From Ardenticatenaceae bacterium (lineage in GTDB: Bacteria; Chloroflexota; Anaerolineae; Promineifilales; Promineifilaceae), in the NCBI GenBank assembly GCA_020634415.1, contig JACKBT010000008.1, positions 1-64,000 on the forward strand: a stretch of 64,000 nt of DNA. Reading direction: 5' to 3'. Below, in pieces: positions 36,195 through 44,096 of this stretch. Position numbers and translations under genes: made by a program. Position 1 is the stretch's first letter. Every line of letters begins with the position of its first letter. The notes beneath the pieces were generated by a model that saw only the letters and a program-made list of their open reading frames with translations, made no database searches and was not told the DNA's origin.

Positions 36195-38945
36195 ATGACA
36201 CCAGAACAAAAAGCCAGACAACAGATTGACAACCTTCTTCGCCATGCGGGCTGGGACGTACAAGACCGCGAGGCCATGAACCTCTTCGACCCCACCAAAC
36301 CCGGCGTGGCCGTGCGCGAAGCCTATCTCAAGACGGGTTTTGCCGACTATTTGCTGTTTGTGGAGGGCAAAGCTTTGGGCGTAATTGAGGCCAAGAAGGT
36401 GGGTGTGCCTTTGAGCGGCGTGGAAGCGCAGTCAGCGCGATATGCGGTGGGACTGCAAGCACATATGCAAGCCTGGCGGCCAGAGATGCCGCTGCCCTTC
36501 CGTTATGAATCCACAGGCGTGGAGACCTTTTTCACCAATGGCCTTGACCCTGAACCGAGAGCGCGGCGGGTGTTTGCCTTTCATCGGCCGGAGACATTGG
36601 CGGCTTGGGTACAGGAAGCGGATACATTGCGAAGCCGTTTGCGCCAGATGCCGCCGCTGTTGAATGACAAATTGTGGGGGCCACAGGTGAAGGCCATCAC
36701 CAATTTGGAGCAGTCGCTGGCAGGGGACAAGCCCCGCGCTTTAATTCAGATGGCGACGGGCAGCGGTAAGACGTTTACGGCCGTTAACTTCATCTACCGT
36801 CTCATCAGCCAGGCCAGGGCGCGGCGGGTGCTCTTTTTGGTGGATCGCACCAATTTGGGCAAGCAGGCCAACAATGAGTTTGTGCAGTTTGAAACGCCCG
36901 ACGACGGCCGTAAATTTGCCGAACTGTACAACCTCCGCCACCTGACCAACAACGCCATTGACCTCAGCGGTGATGTCAACCGTGTCTACATCAGCACCAT
37001 CCAGCGGCTGTACGCCATGTTGAAGGATGAGGAGTTGGAGGAGGAGGTGGAGGGGCGATCCCTGTTCGAGTTGTGGGACGATTTGCAAAATCGTCCGGGC
37101 GATTTGCAAAATCGCCTTACACCGCGAACTGTGTCATTCAGTGAAAGCAAGCTGCCCATCGAATTTTTCGACTTCATCGTCATTGACGAATGCCATCGCT
37201 CCATCTACACCGTCTGGAAGCAGGTGCTGGAATATTTTGATGCCCATCTCATCGGCCTGACGGCCACGCCGGGCAAGCAGACCATCGGCTTCTTTAACCA
37301 GAATTTGGTGATGGCCTACACCCACGATGAGGCGGTGGCCGATGGCATCAACGTCGGCGGCGATGTCTACCGCATTCTCACCCGCATTTCGGATGCGGGC
37401 AGCACGGTGGAAGCGGGGCGCTGGGTGGGCAAGATGGATAAGCTGACCCGCGAACAGTGGCAGGAAAAGCTGGATGAGGAGCTGACCTACACCGCTCAAC
37501 AGTTAGACCGGGATGTGGTTAGTGAGAGCCAGATGCGCACCATCATTCGCCATTTCCGGCAGGTGTTGTTTACGGAACTGTTTCCCGAACGCACTGACCA
37601 AATCGTGCCTAAAACCCTCATCTTTGCCAAAGATGACAACCATGCCGAGAACATCGTGCGTATTGTGCGCGAGGAGTTCGACAAGGGCAATGACTTTTGC
37701 CAGAAGATTACCTATCGCGCCAGCCGCAACCCGGAAGATATTTTGCAGGATTTCCGCAACAGCTACCATCCGCGCATCGCGGTGACAGTGGATATGATTG
37801 CCACCGGTACGGATGTCCGCGCCATCGAGATTTTGCTCTTTATGCGCCAGGTGCGCTCGCGGGGCTATTTTGAGCAGATGCGCGGTCGCGGCACGCGGGT
37901 GATTCAGCCGGATGAGCTGCAGGCGGTAACGGCCGATGCGCGGCACAAGACCCATTTTGTTTTGATTGATGCGGTGGGGCTGACGGAAGCGGAAATGATT
38001 GAGCCGCCGCGAGCGACGGAGCAGAAGCCCACTGTGCCTTTTGACAAGCTGTTGGAGGGCATCGCTTATGGGCAGCATGATGCCGAGACGGTGGCGTCGC
38101 TGGCCCATCGGCTGGCGCGGTTGCAGCATCGGCTGACGGCCGATGATGAGCAGTTGATTGCCGATTACAGCGGTGGCCGCACGCTGTCTGACCTCATCCA
38201 CCCTTTAATTGCGGCGTTGGGCGATTTTGAAAATCGCCCTACAACGTGGGCGGCGATAGAGCCTTTCCGCACCAATCCCAATTTGCGGCAGACGCTGTTG
38301 CAGATTCAGCAGCGGTCGGAGATTGTGCTGGATACGGTGAGCCTGGATGTGATTAAGGAGGCGGGCTTTGACCAATCGGCGACGGATAAATTGCGCCAGA
38401 CGGTGACTGATTTCCAGCAATTTATTGCCGATAACAAGGATGAGATTACGGCGCTGCAAATTTTGTACAACCAGCCCTATGGGGCGCGGGCGTTGACGCG
38501 GCAGCAGTTGCAGGAGTTGGCGCAGGCTTTGCAACGGCCGCCCCATCTGTGGACGGAGGAGAAGTTGTGGGCCGCTTATGCCGCGTTGGAGAAGGACAAG
38601 GTGCGCGGCACCCATACGCAGCGGGTGCTGACCGATTTGATTGCCCTGGTGCGCCATGCCTTGCAGCCGGAGGGGGAACTTGCGCCTTATCCGGCGCAGG
38701 TGCAGGCGCGTTATGCCGCCTGGCTGGCGGCACAGGAGGGGACGGGCAAGCAGTTTAGCCCGGAACAGCGTTGGTGGCTGGACAAGATTGCCCAGCACAT
38801 TGGCCTCAATTTGCAGATGACACCGCAGGATTTTGATTTGGATGGCGAGATGTATGGCAGGGGCGGCCGTTTTGGGGCGATAGATGCCCTGGGCGCGGAT
38901 TGGCGGCAGTTGCTGGCTGAGATGAACCGAGAATTAATAATGTAG
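36195..38945 (+). CDS. hsdR: Type I restriction enzyme, HsdR subunit, with two in-frame REP insertions
   Basis: 916 residues. It cuts DNA after ATP-driven translocation, in complex with HsdM and HsdS. The N-terminal nuclease core has GFADYLLFVEGKALGVIEAKK (D...ExK type, about 50-70). Motor motifs are QMATGSGKTFTAVNF (near 183), IDECHRSI (near 328), TATPGKQT and ARGRGTRV-like MRGRGTRV. Two stretches are palindromic REP DNA read in frame: DDLQNRPGDLQNRLTP (DNA 37073-37120, 48 bp) and GDFENRPTT (38216-38245). Core motifs lie outside them, so the enzyme may still work. The ATG at 36195 is used. The stop TAG is the GTAG that opens the tandem REP array. Confidence 0.95.
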   Translation: MTPEQKARQQIDNLLRHAGWDVQDREAMNLFDPTKPGVAVREAYLKTGFADYLLFVEGKALGVIEAKKVGVPLSGVEAQSARYAVGLQAHMQAWRPEMPLPFRYESTGVETFFTNGLDPEPRARRVFAFHRPETLAAWVQEADTLRSRLRQMPPLLNDKLWGPQVKAITNLEQSLAGDKPRALIQMATGSGKTFTAVNFIYRLISQARARRVLFLVDRTNLGKQANNEFVQFETPDDGRKFAELYNLRHLTNNAIDLSGDVNRVYISTIQRLYAMLKDEELEEEVEGRSLFELWDDLQNRPGDLQNRLTPRTVSFSESKLPIEFFDFIVIDECHRSIYTVWKQVLEYFDAHLIGLTATPGKQTIGFFNQNLVMAYTHDEAVADGINVGGDVYRILTRISDAGSTVEAGRWVGKMDKLTREQWQEKLDEELTYTAQQLDRDVVSESQMRTIIRHFRQVLFTELFPERTDQIVPKTLIFAKDDNHAENIVRIVREEFDKGNDFCQKITYRASRNPEDILQDFRNSYHPRIAVTVDMIATGTDVRAIEILLFMRQVRSRGYFEQMRGRGTRVIQPDELQAVTADARHKTHFVLIDAVGLTEAEMIEPPRATEQKPTVPFDKLLEGIAYGQHDAETVASLAHRLARLQHRLTADDEQLIADYSGGRTLSDLIHPLIAALGDFENRPTTWAAIEPFRTNPNLRQTLLQIQQRSEIVLDTVSLDVIKEAGFDQSATDKLRQTVTDFQQFIADNKDEITALQILYNQPYGARALTRQQLQELAQALQRPPHLWTEEKLWAAYAALEKDKVRGTHTQRVLTDLIALVRHALQPEGELAPYPAQVQARYAAWLAAQEGTGKQFSPEQRWWLDKIAQHIGLNLQMTPQDFDLDGEMYGRGGRFGAIDALGADWRQLLAEMNRELIM
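37073..37120. repeat. REP-like double palindrome inside hsdR
   Basis: GTGGGACGATTTGCAAAATC / GTCC then GGGCGATTTGCAAAATCGCC and TTAC: two palindromes in 48 bp, a multiple of three, encoding DLQNR twice. Confidence 0.75.
38216..38245. repeat. REP-like palindrome inside hsdR
   Basis: GTTGGGCGATTTTGAAAATC followed by GCCCTACAAC, the same single palindrome as at 36155 and 45129, read in frame as GDFENRPTT. Confidence 0.75.
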
Positions 38946-39407
38946 GACGATTTACAAAATCGTCCAAAAGAGGCGATTTGCAAAATCGCCCCACAAGTGG
39001 GTAGGTTGATTTTGTAAATCGTCCAGAAGAGGCGATTTGCAAAATCGCGCCACAATTGGGTAGGATGATTTTGTAAATCGTCCAAAAGAGGCGATTTGCA
39101 AAATCGCGCCACAAGTGGGTAGGACGATTTTGTAAATCGTCCAAAAGAGGCGATTTGCAAAATCGCCCCACAAGTGGGTAGGACGATTTTGTAAATCGTC
39201 CAGAAGAGGCGATTTGCAAAATCGCCCCACAATTGGGTAGGTTGATTTTGTAAATCGTCCAAAAGAGGCGATTTGCAAAATCGCCCCACAATTGGGTTGG
39301 ATGATTTTGTAAATCGTCCAGAAGAGGCGATTTGCAAAATCGCCCCACAATTGGGTTGGATGATTTTGTAAATCGTCCAGAAGAGGCGATTTGCAAAATC
39401 GCCCTAC
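38942..39407. repeat. Tandem REP/BIME array: eight 59-bp units
   Basis: Unit starts lie exactly 59 bp apart at 38942, 39001, 39060, 39119, 39178, 39237, 39296 and 39355. Each unit is GTAGG(A/T)(C/T)GATTTTGTAAATCGTCC, a short AAAAGA or AGAAGA link, then GGCGATTTGCAAAATCGCC and CCACAA(G/T)TGG. So each carries two palindromes of slightly different sequence, like a two-REP BIME. Units differ only at a few bases. The array lies between the hsdR stop, which it supplies, and the RAYT start. Confidence 0.95.
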
Positions 39408-39413
39408 AGAGAG

Positions 39414-40055
39414 ATGAGTAATTACAATTATAAGCTGGAATACGAACGGCATTTGCCGCACATTCAACCTCCGGGTGCCTGTTTGTTTGTCACGATTCGG
39501 TTGGCCGGTTCTATTCCTACAGAGGTGTTGGAGCGGTTAAAGATGGAGGCGGAAGAACGAGAACAAACTATCCGACAAACGGCCGTTTCCACTCAGCAAC
39601 CTCATCTCCTATACAACGAACAAAAGCGTCAATTTGGTCGTTGGGATGATGTGCTAGATCGAGCTGAGAGCGGTCCCCACTGGTTAAGCCAACCAGAAAT
39701 AACCACGATTGTTGTCAATAGCTTGCATTTTCTGGATAGAGATATGTACGATATGGATGCCTTTTCAGTGATGTCTAATCATGCCCATCTGGTGTTTACG
39801 CCTTTAGAAAAAGAGGATGGCACTTATCATGCACTGCAAAAAATCATGCATTCGCTCAAGCGGCATACAGCACGAGAGGGGAACAAGGTTTTGGGTCGAG
39901 AGGGTGCGTTTTGGCAGCACGAGAGTTATGATCATGTGGTGCGAAATCGGCAGGAGTGGGAACGGATTGTGGCTTATGTCTTGAATAATCCGGTAAAGGC
40001 AGGGCTAGTGGAGCGGTGGGAAGATTGGCCCTGGTCTTATCTGAAAAACAGGTAG
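39414..40055 (+). CDS. REP-associated tyrosine transposase (RAYT, IS200-like Y1 transposase)
   Basis: 213 residues. MSNHAHLVFTP supplies the HUH pair (H123 and H125) that holds the metal, and RIVAYVLNNPVKAGLV supplies tyrosine 188, aligned with the catalytic Tyr115 of E. coli YafM (TnpA-REP). WQHESYDHVVRN matches the conserved stretch before it. RAYTs are single-copy, domesticated relatives of IS200 transposases linked to REP palindromes. Here eight double-palindrome units lie directly upstream and more lie downstream. Codon use looks like that of its neighbours. The TAG stop is the GTAG of the next palindrome. Start ATG 39414 has only a weak AGAGAG upstream. Confidence 0.9.
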   Translation: MSNYNYKLEYERHLPHIQPPGACLFVTIRLAGSIPTEVLERLKMEAEEREQTIRQTAVSTQQPHLLYNEQKRQFGRWDDVLDRAESGPHWLSQPEITTIVVNSLHFLDRDMYDMDAFSVMSNHAHLVFTPLEKEDGTYHALQKIMHSLKRHTAREGNKVLGREGAFWQHESYDHVVRNRQEWERIVAYVLNNPVKAGLVERWEDWPWSYLKNR

Positions 40056-40286
40056 GACGATTTTGTAAATCGTCCAGAGGAGGCGATTTGCAAAATCGCC
40101 CCACAGAAGTAGAAGGATGATGGATGACGACGAACGGATGTGAGGAACGGCCGTTGCCCGATGGCTATTTTGTAGGACGATTTTGTAAATCGTCCAGAGG
40201 AGGCGATTTGCAAAATCGCCCCACAGAAGTAGAAGGATGATGGATGACGACGAATGGATGTGAGGAACGGCCGTTGCCCGATGGCT
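40052..40286. repeat. 115-bp direct duplication of REP unit plus hsdS start
   Basis: 40052-40166 and 40172-40286 are identical except at 40134/40254 (C versus T), offset by 120 bp. Each copy holds GTAGGACGATTTTGTAAATC, its GGCGATTTGCAAAATCGCCCC partner, and the first 43 bases of the hsdS coding region. The two copies are separated by ATTTT. Confidence 0.92.
40124..40240 (+). pseudogene. Duplicated 5' fragment of hsdS
   Basis: The first copy of the 115-bp duplication starts an hsdS-like frame MTTNGCEERPLPDG, then runs into the second REP unit (DLQNRPTEVEG) and stops after 38 codons at 40240, four bases before the intact hsdS start. It is a by-product of the duplication. Confidence 0.7.
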
Positions 40287-41614
40287 GGATGTGGACGAAA
40301 CTTTCTGATGCTTGCTACATTGAATTAGGGCAATCTCCTCCCTCTTCAACTTACAATACAGAGGGCGTTGGATTACCATTTTTTCAGGGCAAGGCAGAAT
40401 TTGGTGATTTATATCCAACACCTGTTAAATGGTGTTCAGAACCAAAAAAGATTGCGGAAACTGGTGATGTTTTAATTTCCGTTCGTGCCCCAGTCGGATC
40501 AACAAACTTAAATCGAGAAAAGTCTTGTATCGGAAGGGGGTTAGCCGCTATTCGTCCGAATGACAGTATGAGTAACTTATACTTTTTGTATTTGTTACGA
40601 TACATCCAACAAGAGCTTGTAGATCAAGCCACAGGAACAACATTTCAAGCGATCAGTGGCAAGGTGCTGAGAGAACAAAAAATCCCTCTTGCACCATCCC
40701 CCGAGCAACATCGAATCATTGCCGAAATTGAGAAGCAGTTCACCCGCCTGGATCAGGCGGTGGCTTCGCTGCGGCGGCTGCAAGGCAAGCTGGCTCAGTA
40801 CAGGGCCAGCGTCCTCAAGGCGGCGTGTGACGGCCGTTTAGTCCCCCAAGACCCCAACGATGAGCCTGCCACCACGCTGCTTACCCGCATCCTGGCCGAA
40901 CGCCGCGCCCAATGGCAGGCGGCCAATCCGGGTAAGAAGTATAAAGAGGTGGCGGGAGTGGAAACGGCCGATTTGCCTGACTTGCCGGAGGGTTGGGTGT
41001 GGGCAACACTCGATCAATGCTTTGATGTTTCAAGAGGTCGCTTTTCAATCAGACCAAGAAATGACCCAAGATATTACAATGGGTCACATCCATTTGTGCA
41101 AATTGGCGATCTACCTAGAGATGGGGGTAACATCACTCAAGCATCAAAGACCTTGAATGATAAGGGGCTAGAAGTAAGTAGAAAATTCCCAAAAGGAACT
41201 GTTTTAATTGCGATTGTTGGTGCGACTATTGGCAACACAGGCGTTCTTACTTTTGACAGTTGTTCCCCAGATAGTTTGGTAGCATTTCAGGCAGAAAATC
41301 AAGTACGTTTGCAATTTCTTGAAATGTATTTACGCTCAAAAAAGCTTGAAATCCGCTCTAACTCGTATGCTTCAGGTGGGCAACCCAACATCAATCTTGC
41401 TTATCTTTTGCCATATCCAATAGCTGTGCCGCCTCTCGCCGAACAAGAACGCATCGTCGCCGAAGTCGAGCGGCGGCTCTCCGTCGTCACCGCCACCGAA
41501 CAAGCCATCACCGCCAACCTCGCCCGCGCCGAACGCCTGCGCCAGGCCATCCTCCACCGCGCCTTCACCGGCCAGCTTGTGCCGCAGGAGGAGGTGTCAG
41601 CACATGCCAGCTAA
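40244..41614 (+). CDS. hsdS: Type I restriction-modification specificity subunit HsdS
   Basis: 456 residues with the two-half layout of HsdS. Each half has a target recognition domain (about 8-145 and 235-390) and a conserved helical spacer: PSPEQHRIIAEIEKQFTRLD and PPLAEQERIVAEVERRLSVV, each followed by RAxVLKAACDGRL or RQAILHRAFTGQL. The recognition domains are visibly more AT-rich than the spacers, as is usual for exchanged TRDs. HsdS gives the sequence specificity for both methylation and cutting. The first 14 codons are duplicated upstream. The next gene starts inside its last 11 bases. Confidence 0.95.
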   Translation: MTTNGCEERPLPDGWMWTKLSDACYIELGQSPPSSTYNTEGVGLPFFQGKAEFGDLYPTPVKWCSEPKKIAETGDVLISVRAPVGSTNLNREKSCIGRGLAAIRPNDSMSNLYFLYLLRYIQQELVDQATGTTFQAISGKVLREQKIPLAPSPEQHRIIAEIEKQFTRLDQAVASLRRLQGKLAQYRASVLKAACDGRLVPQDPNDEPATTLLTRILAERRAQWQAANPGKKYKEVAGVETADLPDLPEGWVWATLDQCFDVSRGRFSIRPRNDPRYYNGSHPFVQIGDLPRDGGNITQASKTLNDKGLEVSRKFPKGTVLIAIVGATIGNTGVLTFDSCSPDSLVAFQAENQVRLQFLEMYLRSKKLEIRSNSYASGGQPNINLAYLLPYPIAVPPLAEQERIVAEVERRLSVVTATEQAITANLARAERLRQAILHRAFTGQLVPQEEVSAHAS

Positions 41615-43202
41615 GTCAAACGCTTATCTGGTTCAATTACGTGACCAGATAGCAAAGACCTTTAACCTGGAAGAGTTAAAAGCAATGGCTTTTGAGTTGA
41701 ATCTGGATTGGGATGAGCTGCATGGTGCGCGGAAAACAATCCGTATTCAGGATATGATTACACAGTTAGCACGAAACGGCCGACTTGCAGAGTTAATTTA
41801 CCTGCTCAGAAAGAAGAGACCTAGAAAAATATGGCCTAAGGCCCCTTCCCCAGAACGACAGAAAAGAGATATTCGCACAGCTTTCCCCAATCTACCCGTT
41901 TACCAAAAAGCATCATTCTGGGGCTTGACAACAATCATTATCGTTTTAACTGGAATCATCCTTACAGCCTGGTTTGGCAACAAAATTTCCTCGCAAAACG
42001 AACAATTGCCAGCAACATTAAAGGCGGCAAATCCCACAGCAACACCCCAGCCAGAACCAACAATTACCCCCAGCCCTACCCCTCTATTTGAGCCAGAAGA
42101 GGAAGGGGAAACATTGATCGTTATCGGAACCTTTTTCCAAAATGAAGGTGTGCCAGACATTGGTGCTCATGATGAAATTAGGCGGGCGATTGATTCTAAA
42201 ATTGATGAACTTCAGATTGAAAATGTGCGTGTCGAGGTTGAAAAAAACATACGTATCCCCTCCACAGGTCTAGAAGAAGAGCAAGAACTGGCAAAACAAT
42301 TATTAGGAGAGCAATACAATGCCTCTTTCATCATTTGGGGACATAATTCGGGCATAAGAACTGAAGTCAGGTTTATCAATCTAAAAGATCCAGAGTTCGG
42401 GGGGGCGGAATCTACCATTAGTGAAACTGACCGCTCGCAACTGGCAAAACCGGATGCATACAGCCAGTTTATCGTTGAAGACCTTCCCAATCAGCTTGTT
42501 TTTTTGTCTTTATATGCATTGGCCCAGACAGAATTTACCAGATCAAATCATGATAAATCGCTTGAATTGTTGGAGGCAGCCATTGACGATATTGCCAATG
42601 TCTCGGAATTGGATGCATCGAATTTGGATCTCGATGCGGCTTATTTCCGCTTGGGCTGGCATTATCAAACGACTAACCGGTCGGCTGAGGCGATCAATGC
42701 TTATACTCAAGCCATTAACATCAATCCAGAACATGCAAATGCGCTTGGCAATCGAGGGTCTGCATACGGAGCTCAAGGGAACTACGAACTTGCCTTAGCT
42801 GACTTCAACCTAGCTATTTCTCTGAACCCAGATTTTGACATCCTATTTCACAATCGAGCAGCAGCATACCGCTTATCAGGAATGTATGAAGAAGCCATTC
42901 AAGATTATAGTCAAGCTATTGTGCTTAATTCAGAACTTGCTGCTGCTTATCTAGGAAGGGGACGGACTTATTCTCAACTGGGAGAACTCCACCTAGCAAT
43001 TAATGATTTCAGTAAAACAATTACTCTTTCTCCTGATCGTGCTGATACCTATTATTATCGGGGGAATGCCTACCGAGATTTAGGGGACTATGAAAATGCT
43101 ATCGTTGATTATCGGAATGTCCTGGAACTAAGCCCGGAATCATCCAGGCGAGAAGACATAGAAAATACGATTGAAGAGTTGGAAGCTGAATTGGAGAGTT
43201 AA
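41604..43202 (+). CDS. Membrane TPR protein with effector-associated-like N-terminal domain
   Basis: 532 residues. Residues about 5-70 (LVQLRDQIAKTFNLEELKAM, LARNGRLAELIYLLRKKRP) resemble the small helical effector-associated domains that Aravind and colleagues described at the ends of NACHT, peptidase and TPR proteins in conflict systems. A membrane helix follows at about 105-126 (SFWGLTTIIIVLTGIILTAW), then a PTATPQPEPTITPSPTP linker and an alpha/beta domain (TLIVIGTFF, ASFIIWGHNSG). From about 300 on come TPR repeats, including YFRLGWHYQTTNRSAEAINA and HANALGNRGSAYGAQGNYEL. No enzymatic part is visible. ATG 41604 overlaps the hsdS end, so the two are co-transcribed. The number of the EAD subtype is not assigned. 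Confidence 0.75.
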   Translation: MPAKSNAYLVQLRDQIAKTFNLEELKAMAFELNLDWDELHGARKTIRIQDMITQLARNGRLAELIYLLRKKRPRKIWPKAPSPERQKRDIRTAFPNLPVYQKASFWGLTTIIIVLTGIILTAWFGNKISSQNEQLPATLKAANPTATPQPEPTITPSPTPLFEPEEEGETLIVIGTFFQNEGVPDIGAHDEIRRAIDSKIDELQIENVRVEVEKNIRIPSTGLEEEQELAKQLLGEQYNASFIIWGHNSGIRTEVRFINLKDPEFGGAESTISETDRSQLAKPDAYSQFIVEDLPNQLVFLSLYALAQTEFTRSNHDKSLELLEAAIDDIANVSELDASNLDLDAAYFRLGWHYQTTNRSAEAINAYTQAININPEHANALGNRGSAYGAQGNYELALADFNLAISLNPDFDILFHNRAAAYRLSGMYEEAIQDYSQAIVLNSELAAAYLGRGRTYSQLGELHLAINDFSKTITLSPDRADTYYYRGNAYRDLGDYENAIVDYRNVLELSPESSRREDIENTIEELEAELES

Positions 43203-43207
43203 TATCC

Positions 43208-43393
43208 ATGTCCAATCAATCATCTGCTATTACCCAACGCCTCTGGAACTATTGCACCGCCAACCTGTCCCGCGCCGAACGCCTGTGCCAAGCCAGAAAC
43301 GGCCGTGCCTTCACCGGTCAGCTTGTGCCGCAATCACCGTCGGGCGATTTGCAAAATCACCCTACAACATTTGGAGAAAGAGATGCCACGTAA
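43208..43393 (+). pseudogene. Fossil joining an hsdM start to an hsdS end
   Basis: The first 17 residues MSNQSSAITQRLWNYCT nearly match the start of HsdM at 45167 (MSQSSAIVQRLWNYCT). From there the sequence becomes ANLSRAERLCQARNGRAFTGQLVPQ, the C-terminus of HsdS (ANLARAERLRQAILHRAFTGQLVPQ). A REP-like palindrome (43340-43365) then forms its last codons before a stop. It is best explained by a deletion that removed most of an hsdM-hsdS pair once present here. Confidence 0.75.
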
Positions 43394-43793
43394 AAAACTA
43401 ATACCAGACGAGATACGCGAACAGGTCATCGCCATCGTCAACCAGTTCAATGAAGAAAATACCCTACCCCCTGAAGCCAATCCCATGCAGCAAATTTTAA
43501 AGCTGTTTGGCAGGGCATTGCCTTCGGCGAAGGGGACGCAACACCCAATCGGCGCCTATGTACCCCGGTTTAGAGGGGCTTATTTGTATCTGGACCGGGT
43601 TGGTTATAATCAACGGCCGTCACAAATTTGCCGCCTCAAGTGGAAAGGCGCCATGGACGGGTGGGAATTTGCCATTTACAAATACAGTGACAATGGGTAT
43701 GACCCCGATGAATGGATGTTCCCCGGTTCTGGGGAAGTGGATGGGACAATACCGGGCGCAATGCGAGCGGGGAATAAAGCCTACCCTCTTTAA
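43383..43793 (+). CDS. Unknown small protein in the RM locus
   Basis: 136 residues, no family recognised. The N-terminal third is helical and charged (KKLIPDEIREQVIAIVNQFNE); the middle has GAYVPRFRGAYLYLDRVGYN and ICRLKWKGAMDGWEFAIYKY, which read as beta-strands with many aromatics; the C-terminus is glycine-rich. GGAGAAAGAG precedes the ATG, which overlaps the end of the hsdM/hsdS fossil by 11 bases. It could be a passenger of the RM locus, and a DNA- or nucleic acid-binding role would be a guess. Confidence 0.6.
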   Translation: MPRKKLIPDEIREQVIAIVNQFNEENTLPPEANPMQQILKLFGRALPSAKGTQHPIGAYVPRFRGAYLYLDRVGYNQRPSQICRLKWKGAMDGWEFAIYKYSDNGYDPDEWMFPGSGEVDGTIPGAMRAGNKAYPL

Positions 43794-43859
43794 GATCGGC
43801 AAGTTACAAGAATAAGCTGGATAGTAGTGGTCTAACAAACATCTCTTGTCGAATGATTT

Positions 43860-43907
43860 GTAGCGCGATTTTCCAAATCGCGGGGACAATTTGCAAAATT
43901 GTCCTAC
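43860..43907. repeat. REP-like double palindrome
   Basis: GTAGCGCGATTTTCCAAATCGCG and GACAATTTGCAAAATTGTCC with CTAC at the end. The palindromes are of the family-A type but more diverged than the array. Confidence 0.75.
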
Positions 43908-43930
43908 AGGAACCCGTCAAATTTTGTTTG

Positions 43931-44038
43931 ACGAACTAGTATCGGTGTTCGGTAATCCGTAATCGGTATTCGGTTCGTGATCCTCTCTGGTAGCGCAACC
44001 TGATAACCGTATACGGACTTCTGGTAACGGGAACTAGT
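43931..44038. repeat. Heptamer-built spacer flanked by GAACTAGT
   Basis: CGGTGTT, CGGTAAT, CCGTAAT, CGGTATT, CGGTTCG follow each other in 7-bp steps. GAACTAGT lies at both sides (43933 and 44030), which could be an 8-bp duplication, although ACTAGT is itself a palindrome. No gene is seen between 43794 and 44096. Confidence 0.45.
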
Positions 44039-44062
44039 GGTGTTTTTTGGATTTTCCAGGGC

Positions 44063-44087
44063 AGGGCGATTTTGAAAATCGCCCTAC
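44063..44087. repeat. REP-like palindrome before the CxxC gene
   Basis: AGGGCGATTTTGAAAATCGCCCTAC, a single family-A palindrome, ten bases before the next start codon. Confidence 0.8.
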
Positions 44088-44096
44088 AGGTGAGTT

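Noticed and set aside
38942..39407. CRISPR array
   Set aside because: The 59-bp period is made entirely of repeat; there are no unique spacers, no cas genes, and the units are double palindromes of REP type.
38711..39467. Long minus-strand frames across the REP array (repeated GRFCKSPLLDDLQN-type peptides)
   Set aside because: They arise because 59-bp units read through in three frames; composition and repetition show they are not genes.
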